Source: Verrucomicrobiota bacterium | GTDB lineage: Bacteria > Auribacterota > JABMQX01 > JAFGEW01 | Length of the DNA: 64,000 bases | NCBI GenBank assembly: GCA_016931415.1 | Contig: JAFGEW010000112.1 | Span: 32,159-96,158, forward strand | Reading direction: 5' to 3' | In this document: positions 30,233 through 38,137 of the stretch, in pieces | Layout: each line of letters opens with the position of its first letter | Numbering within the stretch: position 1 is the first letter of the stretch | Made by a program: the position numbers and the translations under genes | Notes under the pieces: generated by a model | Told to the model about the DNA's origin: nothing | The model's input: the letters and a program-made list of their open reading frames with translations, nothing else | Databases searched by the model: none

Positions 30233-30760
30233 CTATTGGGAGTCCGCCTCGATCTCGCCGCTATCCAGCGCGTCGCCGAAGGCCTTGACGTAGGCCTCGA
30301 CCATGCGCGCCACGGCCTCCTGGATCTTGGCGTCCTGCCCCTCGAGCGCCTGCTGGATGCGCGACGTGGGGCGGTGGCGGATCTCCTCGAGGATCTTCTT
30401 GTAGCCCTCGGGCGTGGCCTCGGAGCCTTCGTAGTTGGAGTGCGAGGCGAGTGCCTCGACCTCGTCAACGGAGACGTCCGGCGGACACTGGGTGGACCGC
30501 AAGAAGCCACGGAGGTTGTCTGGAAGCTCATCGACCTCCGGCTCGAGGTATCCCAGATCCCGGAGCATCTGCCGGAGCGAGATGTTGAGCGCCTTGGCGA
30601 TCTTGCACAGCGTTTCGATCTTGGGCAGACCGCGCTCCTCTTTCGACAGGCGGCTGATGTGGGCGTCCGAGATCCCCGAGCGGTACGAGAGCTGGCTCTG
30701 CGAGATCCCGTGCTCCCGAAGCTTGCTTGTCAGGTACTGCCCGAACCTGCTCATCCCCAT
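30233..30760 (-). CDS. XRE-family helix-turn-helix regulator
   Basis: The 175-residue protein has an N-terminal lambda-repressor-type HTH (about 8-65: LREHGISQSQLSYRSGISDAHISRLSKEERGL) and a helical C-terminal part (SRIQQALEGQDAKIQEAVARMVEAYVKAF). It is paired with the ImmA-like gene downstream and probably represses its own promoter at 30889-30917. ATG 30760 is preceded by AGGAGGG. Such pairs control integrative elements, prophages or stress genes; no integrase or phage gene is nearby. Confidence 0.88.
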   Translation of the reverse strand: MGMSRFGQYLTSKLREHGISQSQLSYRSGISDAHISRLSKEERGLPKIETLCKIAKALNISLRQMLRDLGYLEPEVDELPDNLRGFLRSTQCPPDVSVDEVEALASHSNYEGSEATPEGYKKILEEIRHRPTSRIQQALEGQDAKIQEAVARMVEAYVKAFGDALDSGEIEADSQ

Positions 30761-30888
30761 GTAGTCCCTCCTCTAACGGCATGCCGGCCATGCTGGGACG
30801 GCATAGCTGGCGCCGCAGTCACCCAACGCCGGTGGGTCTGGGCAACGATCCACACCCGAGAACACCTACCAGCTCTACCCCAACATCA

Positions 30889-30917
30889 ACAATAGCACCG
30901 GAAATGTAGAAAAGCAA
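30889..30917 (-). promoter_or_regulatory. Promoter for the XRE/ImmA-like operon
   Basis: Reverse strand: TTGCTT (30912-30917), 17-base spacer, TATTGT (30889-30894), with TGC just before the -10. The 404-base gap between the XRE gene and the hybrid kinase contains this AT-richer island and nothing else I can name. Confidence 0.55.
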
Positions 30918-31164
30918 GGGGGGTCTTACACAAAAGCAAGCATGGCTGGACCTTAGGCTTTGGCCTGCATGCCCGGCCCTGACCGGTCCCGGGGTGTTGC
31001 ACGTGGCGAAATCCGTCAACTCCGGCCCCCATTGCGCCGACATCTATCCTGGATGCGCTGTGATAGGGCCTCTGAAGGAGGCCGGCGTATGCCCAGCACC
31101 AGTTGGCGGTGAAGGCAGCGCGGACGTCGTCGGTTGCACGGCACCAGAAGGACGGTTGCAGGCC

Positions 31165-32733
31165 ATGACAGAGACAGACCTTGTTCATCTCGAAACGCGG
31201 CTGCACGAACTCGAACACCAGGTGCTCAAGGCGCAGCGGTTCATGCACGACTTCATCGAGAGTGCGCGGCTCATGGTCATCGGCCTGGATCGCGAGGGCC
31301 GGATCACGATCTTCAACCGGAAGGCCGAGGAGACGACCGGCTACGCCAAGGAAGACGTGCTCGGCTCGAAGCTCAGCGAGGTGTTCGGCCCTGAGCATGG
31401 CAGCACGATGCACACGTTGGCCGAGCAGTTCGAGGTTTGCGGCGGCCACGGCTTTCGGTGCGAGACGCAGGTTGTGCTCGCATCGGGCGAGCAGCGGACG
31501 ATCGTCTGGCATTCGAGCTGTCTGACCGACGAGGACGAGGTGGTCGGCCTCATGGCGTTCGGCGAGGATCGCACCGCCGAGAAGTGGGAGAACGACCGGC
31601 GGCGCTGGTTCGACCGGATGAGCGTGTTCCAGCAGTTCTCCGGCGAGATGGCGCACGGCTTCAACAACCTGCTGGGCATGGTGCTCGGTTACGCCTCGCT
31701 GCTGCGGGGCCTGTGCCTGCCGGGCAGCATCCAGCATGAGTACGCCGAGCAGGTCGAGGAAGGCATTCGGCGCAGCGCCCAGGTCCTGTGGCGATTGCTC
31801 GAGTTCGCTCGCGGCGGCGCGCCCAAGCCCGAGCGGTTCGACGTCGGCGAGCGCGTCGGCCGAGCACTCGACGACCTGCGCCGCGGCGCACCGCACGGGG
31901 TCGAGCTCACCTATACCGCGCCGAAGGATACCGTCCAGGCTGTGAGCGACCCGCGCCAGCTCGACCAGGTGCTCGGCGAGGTGGTCCAGAATGCTTTCGA
32001 GTCAATGAGCGACGGCGGGCGCGTCGAGGTCAGCGTCGGGGCCGCCGAGATGGGCGCCGACTGGGCCGCCCAGCGGCCGGGGCTCGAGGCGGGCTCGTAC
32101 GCCGTTGTGCGCGTGGCCGACAGCGGTCCGGGCGTTATGCCCGACCATGCGTTCAAGCTGTTCGAGCCGTTCACCACGACGAAGCAGACTCGGTGCGCGG
32201 GGCTGGGGCTCTCGATCGCGTACGGCGTCATACGCAGGAACCGCGGCTGGATCGAGCTCGGCGGCACGCCGGGCGCCGGCACGACCGTATCGCTCTACCT
32301 GCCCATCGATGGCGTGGTCGCCGAGCAGACCGCCGAGCGTCACGCCCAGCGCAAAGGGCCGCAGACCATCCTGCTCGTTGATGATGAGAGCACGCTGGTC
32401 GAGACCGTCTCCGACATGCTGCGCCATCTCGGCTACCTTGTACTTACCGCCGCCGACGGCGATGAAGCGGTCCAGATCTACGAGGAGCACCGGGCCAACG
32501 TTGACCTCATCATTCTCGACATGATGATGCCGCGCAAGAGCGGCGCCGAGACGTACGAGGCGCTCAAGCGCATCGAGCCCGAGGTCAAGGTGCTGCTCAC
32601 GAGCGGCTTCGAGCAGCAGAAAGCCGTCGCCGAGGGCATGTGCGACGAGGGCGCCGCCGGCTTCGTCGAGAAGCCCTACCGCCTCAAAGACCTCTCCCAG
32701 TTCGTCCGCCGCGCCATCGAACGCCACGCGTAG
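31165..32733 (+). CDS. PAS-sensor hybrid histidine kinase with C-terminal receiver
   Basis: The 522-residue soluble protein has a short coiled-coil start, a PAS domain (about 28-140, LMVIGLDREGRITIFNRKAE), a dimerisation/phospho-acceptor helix with His164 in EMAHGFNNLLGMVLGY, a HATPase domain (VVQNAFESMSDGG, VRVADSGPGV, CAGLGLSIAYGVIRRNRGWI), and a receiver with phospho-acceptor Asp452 in LIILDMMMP. There is no transmembrane segment, so it senses a cytosolic signal. ATG 31165 is chosen because similarity starts there; the frame is open for another 57 codons upstream without coding character. Confidence 0.92.
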   Translation: MTETDLVHLETRLHELEHQVLKAQRFMHDFIESARLMVIGLDREGRITIFNRKAEETTGYAKEDVLGSKLSEVFGPEHGSTMHTLAEQFEVCGGHGFRCETQVVLASGEQRTIVWHSSCLTDEDEVVGLMAFGEDRTAEKWENDRRRWFDRMSVFQQFSGEMAHGFNNLLGMVLGYASLLRGLCLPGSIQHEYAEQVEEGIRRSAQVLWRLLEFARGGAPKPERFDVGERVGRALDDLRRGAPHGVELTYTAPKDTVQAVSDPRQLDQVLGEVVQNAFESMSDGGRVEVSVGAAEMGADWAAQRPGLEAGSYAVVRVADSGPGVMPDHAFKLFEPFTTTKQTRCAGLGLSIAYGVIRRNRGWIELGGTPGAGTTVSLYLPIDGVVAEQTAERHAQRKGPQTILLVDDESTLVETVSDMLRHLGYLVLTAADGDEAVQIYEEHRANVDLIILDMMMPRKSGAETYEALKRIEPEVKVLLTSGFEQQKAVAEGMCDEGAAGFVEKPYRLKDLSQFVRRAIERHA

Positions 32734-32847
32734 CATGGGCTTCCAGCCCATGCGCTTCGCGCGCGGCCCCGTTCCGACGGGCGAACCCGTTCCGACGGGC
32801 GAGATGCTCGCGCCACCTGCATGTCGGGTAACGGCTGTCTGTTCTTC

Positions 32848-33110
32848 CCAGATCGGCGGGTAGCAGTCGTCCGGTAGAGCCTGGAAGCTCCGTCAGGAGC
32901 GTTTGGCAGTAGCCACGGGCTTCGGCCCGTGGACCGGCTCAATCGCCCCCCAAGGGGCTCGGGGTGTTTCTCGTTGCATTCCGCCCCACGGGTTCGCACC
33001 CGTGGCTACTCCCAGCCGCCCCGCCAAGGCGGGGCTCGCCGTCTTCCGTGCGTCACACCCATCGGGTGAAGGCGTTCTCGACGAGGAAGGCCCGTTATCC
33101 GAAAACCCGG
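32848..33110 (+). repeat. Dispersed hairpin-rich repeat, copy 1 (direct)
   Basis: This is the same element as 43131-43456, in opposite orientation. It contains several hairpins: GCCACGGGCTTCGGCCCGTGG, the CCCAAGGGG type, and CACGGGTTCGCACCCGTG. It ends at CCCGTTATCCGAAAACCCGG. It fills the gap between the hybrid kinase and the DUF488 cassette; a further palindrome GCATGGGCTTCCAGCCCATG (32733-32752) lies just before it. No open reading frame is conserved between the copies. Confidence 0.88.
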
Positions 33111-33215
33111 GTTCTCACCACGCCTTGGCGTGCTCCGCGTTCCTGTGCTAGACTTGCGGCAATCGCGTGGCAACCTGGCTTCGCGTCAGCAAGGCATTTC
33201 CCGGGGGCAGGGCCG

Positions 33216-33830
33216 GTGAGGGACAAGTCGGCGGGAACGACCCTACGCATTTTCACGATCGGTCATTCGAACCACGAGCCGGAGGCGTTCGCGGCGCTGC
33301 TCGAGCAGCACGGCGTCCAGGTGGTGGCCGATGTGCGCTCGCAACCGTACTCGGCCTACGCGCAGCACTTCAGCAAGGGCCACATCGAGGGGCTTCTGCG
33401 CGCGCACGGCATCAAATACCTGTTCCTCGGCGACGTGTTGGGCGGGCGGCCCGAGGGTGATGAGTTCTACGATGACGCGCAGCGCGTGCTGTACGACCGG
33501 GTCGCGGGGTCCGAGCCGTTCCGGCAGGGCATCGAGCGGCTGCTCGACGGGATCCGCGCCTACACGGTGGCGCTGCTTTGCGGCGAGGAGGACCCCGCCG
33601 AGTGCCACCGGCGCCTGCTCGTCGGGCGCGTGTTGCGTGAGCGCGGCGTCGAGGTGTTGCACATTCGCGGCGACGGCCGGGTCGAATCGGAGCACGACGT
33701 CTGCCGCGACGAGGAGTCCCGCAGGACGGGCGGCCAGATGCAGTTGTTCGACACGGGGGAGGCGGAGGCGTGGAGATCTACACGATCGGTTTCACCAAGA
33801 AAGGCGCCGCCGAGTTCTTCGACGCCCTGA
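33216..33830 (+). CDS. DUF488 family protein (first of tandem pair)
   Basis: The 204-residue protein starts with GTG 33216 and quickly shows the DUF488 motif IFTIGHSNHEPEAFAALLEQ, then VADVRSQPYSAYAQHFSKGH and the conserved ALLCGEEDPAECHRRLLVGR. The CxxxxxxxCHR arrangement is the likely functional centre of the family. The last 20 residues overlap the next gene in another frame. Biochemistry of DUF488 is not established; the family has been discussed in nucleic-acid and conflict contexts. It forms a cassette with the two genes downstream. Confidence 0.85.
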   Translation: MRDKSAGTTLRIFTIGHSNHEPEAFAALLEQHGVQVVADVRSQPYSAYAQHFSKGHIEGLLRAHGIKYLFLGDVLGGRPEGDEFYDDAQRVLYDRVAGSEPFRQGIERLLDGIRAYTVALLCGEEDPAECHRRLLVGRVLRERGVEVLHIRGDGRVESEHDVCRDEESRRTGGQMQLFDTGEAEAWRSTRSVSPRKAPPSSSTP

Positions 33831-34210
33831 AACGGGCCGGCGTGCGGCGCCTTGTTGATGTGCGGCTCCACAACACGTCGCACCTGGCGGGGTTTGCCAA
33901 GCGCGACGACCTCGAGTATTTCCTCGGAGCGATCTGCAGCGCCGAGTACGTGCACGTGCCGCTGCTGGCGCCGACGGACGAGCTCCTCGACGGGTACAAG
34001 AACAAGACCCTGTCGTGGGAGGAGTACGAGACGCGCTTTCGTGCCTTGTTGAGCGAGCGCCGGGTCGAGCAGGTCGTTGACCGGCGGCTGTTCGACGACG
34101 GCCCGGCCGTGCTGCTCTGCAGCGAGCCGGAGGCGAGCCACTGCCACCGCCGGCTCGCGGCCGAGTATCTGCAAGAGCAGTGGGGCGGTTTCGGGATCAC
34201 CCATCTCTAA
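33770..34210 (+). CDS. DUF488 family protein (second of tandem pair)
   Basis: The 146-residue protein is a compact DUF488 domain: MEIYTIGFTKKGAAEFFDAL, RLVDVRLHNTSHLAGFAKRDD, and the conserved PAVLLCSEPEASHCHRRLAA. It shares the Cys...CHR centre with the first copy but is otherwise diverged. The GTG 33770 start has GGGGGAGGCGGAGG upstream and lies 61 bases inside the previous gene, so the two are translationally coupled and probably form a heteromer. Confidence 0.87.
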   Translation: MEIYTIGFTKKGAAEFFDALKRAGVRRLVDVRLHNTSHLAGFAKRDDLEYFLGAICSAEYVHVPLLAPTDELLDGYKNKTLSWEEYETRFRALLSERRVEQVVDRRLFDDGPAVLLCSEPEASHCHRRLAAEYLQEQWGGFGITHL

Positions 34211-34218
34211 GTAGCGAC

Positions 34219-34926
34219 ATGAAGATTGTCATTACCCATCTGACGCGGATGCAGAGGGGATATTGCTGCGTCGCGGGCATGGACCTCAAGACGGGCGCGC
34301 ATGTGCGTTGCGTGTGCGAGCAGGGGCGTCAGCCCGTGAGCGTGCTCGCCTCGCACGGCGGGGCGTTCGACATGGCGCGCGTCGTCGAGCTCGACGGCGC
34401 GAAGCACGCCCCTGAGCCGCCGCACACGGAGGACCACGTGATCGGCCTCGACGGCATCCGGACCATTCCGCGCGTGGCGCCGCGCTGGTTCTGGAGGTTC
34501 GTCCATGATTGGAGCGATCTGTCTCTGCAGGCGGTCTTCGGGCGCGAGCTGCAGCAGGTCGGGCCGCGTTCGTGCGCGATCATCGAGGGCTTCGGGCGCG
34601 TGTCGCTCGGGCTGTTCCGGCCCCGGCAGCGGCCGGAGCTGATGGTGAAGGAAGAGGAGGCCGGCGACCAGATCCGGATGAAGATCGGCGACGAGCGGTT
34701 CAATGTCAACGTGAGCGTCACCGACGTGCGCCTCTACGAGGTTGATCACGTGACGCCGAACCGGTGCATTGTCGAGGCGGTGGCGGGCGCCATCGAGCGC
34801 GGTGTGGGGCTCGTGCTCAGCGTCGGGCTGACGCGCGCGTTCGCCAACTACCATTGGCTGCAAGTGAACAACATCCATCTCGAGAGCGATCCGACGTGGC
34901 GGCTCGGCACATGTCCGGTGACATGA
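34219..34926 (+). CDS. OB-fold-like protein of the DUF488 cassette
   Basis: The 235-residue protein follows the second DUF488 gene by 8 bases. It begins MKIVITHLTRMQRGYCCVAG, with later segments RPELMVKEEEAGDQIRMKIG, DVRLYEVDHVTPN and LVLSVGLTRAF. The beta-rich pattern in two halves suggests two OB-type barrels; from memory a dual-OB family is known beside DUF488 genes, but I cannot confirm the match. A nucleic-acid-binding role is the natural guess. ATG 34219 has no strong ribosome-binding site, again pointing to coupling. Confidence 0.65.
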   Translation: MKIVITHLTRMQRGYCCVAGMDLKTGAHVRCVCEQGRQPVSVLASHGGAFDMARVVELDGAKHAPEPPHTEDHVIGLDGIRTIPRVAPRWFWRFVHDWSDLSLQAVFGRELQQVGPRSCAIIEGFGRVSLGLFRPRQRPELMVKEEEAGDQIRMKIGDERFNVNVSVTDVRLYEVDHVTPNRCIVEAVAGAIERGVGLVLSVGLTRAFANYHWLQVNNIHLESDPTWRLGTCPVT

Positions 34927-34971
34927 TCGATCGCATTGGGGTGCCTTCATTCAGTGTATGGAGCAGCAGGC

Positions 34972-35763
34972 GTGTGTGATCTCATTGAGACACTTGACTT
35001 TGTTGTCGAGACGGCGCGGGAAGCGGGGCGACTCGTCAAGAGCACTATGGGCTGGTTCAGCGTGAGCCGTAAGACGAATAACGAGGACCGGCTCGATGTG
35101 GTGACGGATGCCGATTTCGCCTCGGAACGCCTCATCGTCGAGCGGCTGCGCGGGTGCTTCCCCGACTACGACGTGTTCACCGAGGAGACGGCGCACACGA
35201 TCGCGTCCGAGTGGTTCTGGGCCGTGGATCCGATTGATGGGACGAAGAATTTCGTCTCGGGTCTGCCGTACGTGAGCATCTCGATCGGGCTGCTCCGCGG
35301 CGGCGTGCCGCAGCTCGGCGTGATTCACAGCGTATTCAGCGAAGAGACGTTTGCCGCCCGGCGCGGCGGCGGCGCGAAGTGCAACGGCACGCCGATTCGC
35401 GTGAGCGACACCGCGCGGCTCGAGGACTCGATGGTCGTACTCGAGGGCGTGCAGATCCACCTGCGCGAGCGGCGCTACGTGCGCAAGCTCCATCTCGGCA
35501 CGCGGTCGGTGCGCAACCTCGGGTCGGCGGCGCTCAACATCGCGTACATGGCGCGCGGCTCCCTCGACGGCTACATTGACGAGGACCTCAAGTACCACGA
35601 TTTCGCCGCGGGCGCGGTGATCCTCGAGGAGGCCGGCGGCCGGCTCACACACTGCGACGGCTCGGCCATGTGGCCGCGCATGCCCGACTACGGCGATATT
35701 GACGTGCTGGCCTCGAACGGCCACATCCACGACGCGTTGGTCGAGGTCGTGTCGGAAGGTTAG
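34972..35763 (+). CDS. Inositol monophosphatase family protein
   Basis: The 263-residue enzyme has the FIG/IMPase metal-site motifs DVVTDADFASERLI, WAVDPIDGTKNFVSGLPYV (DPIDGT), and GSLDGYIDEDLKYHDFAAGAVI. The length is normal. Members hydrolyse inositol-1-phosphate, 3'-phosphoadenosine-5'-phosphate or fructose-1,6-bisphosphate; the exact substrate cannot be told here. GTG 34972 is preferred because GGAG lies 8 bases upstream. It starts 45 bases after the OB-like gene and may share its transcript. Confidence 0.92.
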   Translation: MCDLIETLDFVVETAREAGRLVKSTMGWFSVSRKTNNEDRLDVVTDADFASERLIVERLRGCFPDYDVFTEETAHTIASEWFWAVDPIDGTKNFVSGLPYVSISIGLLRGGVPQLGVIHSVFSEETFAARRGGGAKCNGTPIRVSDTARLEDSMVVLEGVQIHLRERRYVRKLHLGTRSVRNLGSAALNIAYMARGSLDGYIDEDLKYHDFAAGAVILEEAGGRLTHCDGSAMWPRMPDYGDIDVLASNGHIHDALVEVVSEG

Positions 35764-35845
35764 GGGATATCACGTGTCGGCATGTGGCGTATCCACCCAC
35801 GACATGATTGGATACCTGCATCATTCCGTTGCGCCCCTTGCGGGG

Positions 35846-35875
35846 CTTCGGCGGGCGCGGGGGCGCCCGCCCTAC
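35846..35875. repeat. GC hairpin repeat (family 1), copy in intergenic DNA
   Basis: CTTCGGCGGGCGCGGGGGCGCCCGCCCTAC forms a strong hairpin (GGCGGGCGC/GCGCCCGCC). The same sequence recurs at 37593-37622 inside the rbsD-like gene. The rest of the 341-base gap 35764-36104 holds nothing else I can support apart from the GGGAGGTGA ribosome-binding site of the next gene. Confidence 0.8.
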
Positions 35876-36104
35876 GACCGAACGCGATGTCGCCTTGGCC
35901 GGAGACGATGTGTGTTTCGCATTGTCGCGTGAACATGGCGCGTGGTGGCCGTGTTTCACACATGCAGGAAGCGTGCGTCTCTGGCGCGGGGCGTGGCATG
36001 CCGTTTGCACTGGGATCGGCTGGCTGCTCCGATGGAAGGACCGGCGCGACGCTGATGCGTCGTTGGGAAGGGGCGACAGACGATCGTCAATGGGAGGTGA
36101 GGCC

Positions 36105-36575
36105 ATGAGCATCAGGAAGATTGCGCCGATTGCGTTCCTCGTCGTGCTTGTCGGCATTGCCGCCTACCTGCTCATCAAAGAGCGCGTGACCAGCGAGGAA
36201 GCGCGCATCCGCGCGCTTATCGTCGACATCGAGCGGGCGGTCGAGAAGAAGAAGCTCAGCAAGTGCCTCGGCGTGGTCGCCGACAACTACACCGACAACT
36301 TCGGCCAGGAGTCCAAGGCGAAGCTCGAGAAGCGGCTGCACGAGCTGTTTCAGATGGCGCGCAAGATCGACGTGACGGTCGAGGACGTGAGCATCGACAT
36401 CCGCGGCGACGAAGCCGATATCGCCATGACCGTCATCGCCTCCGCCGAGCTGTATTATCTCGGCCACTTCTCACTCAACAACGAGGTCGAGCACACGCGC
36501 TTCGAGCTGCTCGCCCGCAAAGACCACGGCCACTGGAAGGTCGTCCGCGCGACCGGCGTTGACACGTACAAGTAG
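36105..36575 (+). CDS. Membrane-anchored NTF2-like domain protein
   Basis: The 156-residue protein has one N-terminal membrane segment (about 6-24, IAPIAFLVVLVGIAAYLLI) and an extracytoplasmic alpha+beta domain with EEARIRALIVDIERAVEKKK, NYTDNFGQES and a final HFSLNNEVEHTRFELLARKD...WKVVRA pattern typical of SnoaL/NTF2-like folds. ATG 36105 follows GGAGGTGA. Ligand unknown. A second small exported protein of similar design is at 43511. Confidence 0.75.
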   Translation: MSIRKIAPIAFLVVLVGIAAYLLIKERVTSEEARIRALIVDIERAVEKKKLSKCLGVVADNYTDNFGQESKAKLEKRLHELFQMARKIDVTVEDVSIDIRGDEADIAMTVIASAELYYLGHFSLNNEVEHTRFELLARKDHGHWKVVRATGVDTYK

Positions 36576-36678
36576 GAGCGGAGGCGCCGCGGCGTCCCGC
36601 CGCAGCGTCCCGCCGCGATACGCCAACAACGCGTTCAGTGAGCACCTGCCCTCGACGACCATAACATGCTCGGTGCGC

Positions 36679-36707
36679 GCGGCGGGCCGAGGGCGACCCG
36701 CCCTACA
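36679..36707. repeat. GC hairpin repeat (family 2), copy A
   Basis: GGCGGGCCGAGGGCGACCCGCC forms a hairpin. The same sequence occurs in inverted orientation at 39951-39984. It lies just after the NTF2-like gene. Confidence 0.78.
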
Positions 36708-36780
36708 TCGCTCGCGCTTTGCTCCCACGACAATGCCGTCTAGTTCTGTCGGATAGAGTGCACTAGAGCCGGACATCAAT

Positions 36781-37025
36781 GAGCCCGTTTTGGCGGGCTT
36801 ATCTGATTGGCATAGGCCTGGGCTTTGGCGCTGGTCACGGGGACGCGAGGCTGAGGGTGGAGCGCGTTTCACCGCGCTTACCCGCCCAAGGCAGTGCACT
36901 TGGGCGCGATCGGCAGCGACGAGAAAGCCCGTTGAGACGGGCTCCAGGATGGTTGTTCCGTGGCTCTGTCACCAGCCCTGAAGGGCTGGCTTATGCTAAT
37001 CGGAGAAGGCCGCTGAAACGGCCTT
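36781..37025. repeat. Array of short hairpins
   Basis: At least five small hairpins stand in a row: AGCCCG/CGGGCT (36782-36799), AGCGCG/CGCGCT near 36863-36881, AGCCCGT-TGAG-ACGGGCT (36926-36943), CCAGCCC-TGAA-GGGCTGG (36972-36989), and AAGGCCG-CTGAAA-CGGCCTT (37006-37025). Stems differ in sequence while loops share a TGAG/TGAA theme. This is most of a 594-base gap with no supportable gene. Confidence 0.78.
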
Positions 37026-37093
37026 GTTTCGAGTATCTCGGATATCTGTGACGTGTTGTCGAATGGGGCATTGCGCTCTTGGCGCCTCCGGTG

Positions 37094-37166
37094 CCCCGTG
37101 TTCCCCGTGCCCCCCGTGGTTCCTTTTCCTGCTTATCCAACCACGGGGGGCACGGGGAACACGGGG
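37094..37166. repeat. Perfect 28-bp inverted repeat with 17-base loop
   Basis: The left arm 37094-37121 (starting CCCCGTGTTCCCCGTG) is the exact reverse complement of the right arm 37139-37166. The right arm ends three bases before the stop codon of the rbsD-like gene on the reverse strand. There is no T-run. It could be a transcript-end structure or the footprint of a small mobile element. Confidence 0.9.
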
Positions 37167-37169
37167 GAC

Positions 37170-37691
37170 TCACCCGCACACGAGGATGCAGTTGGCGTAG
37201 GGGGTGGCGTCGCCGGTGCGGATGGCGAGGCGGGCGTGGGCGGCGAGGTGTTTGAAGGCGACGTGGGGGAAGGTCTCGAACGGTTTCTTTGTGAGCGCTT
37301 CGAGCTCGTTGGGGCGCTCGGGGCTCAGCTCTCTCATCTCGTCCGTGATGAGGACGCGGTCGAAGTCGAAGTCGGCTGTGATGGCGCGGATGACGTCGAG
37401 GATAGTGGGGACGTTGTCGGTCAGCGCGAGGTCAATGGTCTCGACGCCGGGCGGGACGGGGAACCCCTTGTCGGCGAGCAGGAGCATCTGCGTGTGGCCG
37501 ATCTCGCGCAGCGCGCCGGCCAGCATCGAGTTGAGCAGGCGCGGGGTTTCCGCCTTCGCCAAGGCTTGGGCGGATGAACCGTCCTTCGCCGCTTCGGCGG
37601 GCGCGGGGGCGCCCGCCCTACATCTCTCGACGAGGCGGTCCTTCTGCTCGCGCGTCCAGCGATCTACGAGGGAATCAACGTCGTGTTCCAT
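37170..37691 (-). CDS. RbsD/FucU-family sugar mutarotase with in-frame repeat insertion
   Basis: The 173-residue protein has the RbsD/FucU signature from about residue 50: PRLLNSMLAGALREIGHTQM, ADKGFPVPPGVETIDLALTD, then PHVAFKHLAAHARLAIRTGD and TPYANCILVCG at the end. It should interconvert pyranose/furanose or anomers of ribose or fucose. Residues about 24-45 (AGAPAPAEAAKDGSSAQALA) are translated from a GC hairpin repeat that is also found outside genes, and they push the conserved start inward. The product is 30-45 residues longer than the family norm. Confidence 0.85.
   Translation of the reverse strand: MEHDVDSLVDRWTREQKDRLVERCRAGAPAPAEAAKDGSSAQALAKAETPRLLNSMLAGALREIGHTQMLLLADKGFPVPPGVETIDLALTDNVPTILDVIRAITADFDFDRVLITDEMRELSPERPNELEALTKKPFETFPHVAFKHLAAHARLAIRTGDATPYANCILVCG
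37593..37622. repeat. GC hairpin repeat (family 1), copy inside coding sequence
   Basis: This is the same 30-base hairpin as at 35846-35875, here inside the rbsD-like gene and read as AGAPAPAEA on the reverse strand. The flanking GCCTTCGCCAAGGCTTGGGC (37551-37570) belongs to the same inserted unit. Confidence 0.85.
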
Positions 37692-37700
37692 TGCCTGTCC

Positions 37701-38129
37701 TCATCGCCAGGTCCACTTGCGCGTTCTCATGCGAGGCTTTCCCGCGCGTGGCAGTGCGGAGGCGCCGATGCGGAGCAGCTCCCTGGCTCTCTCCACGAAC
37801 GTATCCCACCTGAACGGCTTCTCGATGAACTGGACATGGCCGTCGTCGAGCGTGCCCCGTGCGAGAACCTCGGCGCCCGCGGTTGCCGAGGTGAGAAGCA
37901 CCGGGACGTTGTTCCCGCCGGCGCGGATCTGCTCCAGGACGTCGAAGCCCGACTTGCCGGGCATTCTGATGTTGAGAATGACGAGCGATGGCGGGGTCTG
38001 GGCGATGCGGCGCAGCGCCTCGTCGCCGTCATAGGCATAGCTCACCTCGGCGGCCGGGAGCTTTTGCTTCAGACACTCGCCGATTATGTTGCACGTATCG
38101 GGGCAATCATCAACAACGAGGATTCTCAT
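37701..38129 (-). CDS. Receiver-domain protein lacking the phospho-acceptor Asp
   Basis: The 142-residue protein is a single CheY-like domain: acidic pocket VVDDCPD (Asp7, Asp8), the switch Thr/Ser in LLTSATAG, and the conserved Lys in QFIEKPFRW. The phospho-acceptor position reads SLVILNIRMPGKSG: Asn53 replaces Asp (codon AAC). Such pseudo-receivers act without phosphorylation. The C-terminal tail is basic (KPRMRTRKWTWR). ATG 38129 has GAGG 6 bases upstream. The gene lies 8 bases after the metallopeptidase-like gene, in the same operon. Confidence 0.88.
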   Translation of the reverse strand: MRILVVDDCPDTCNIIGECLKQKLPAAEVSYAYDGDEALRRIAQTPPSLVILNIRMPGKSGFDVLEQIRAGGNNVPVLLTSATAGAEVLARGTLDDGHVQFIEKPFRWDTFVERARELLRIGASALPRAGKPRMRTRKWTWR

Positions 38130-38137
38130 AGCCGGCC

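Noticed and set aside
29502..30760. Prophage or integrative element around the XRE/ImmA pair
   Set aside because: No integrase, relaxase, structural phage gene or tRNA attachment site is seen nearby.
30994..31164. N-terminal extension of the hybrid kinase
   Set aside because: The frame is open but without similarity, with an unlikely composition, and the PAS region and coiled coil begin after ATG 31165.
36576..37169. Small frames among the hairpin repeats
   Set aside because: They read through palindromes, lack ribosome-binding sites and have no similarity.
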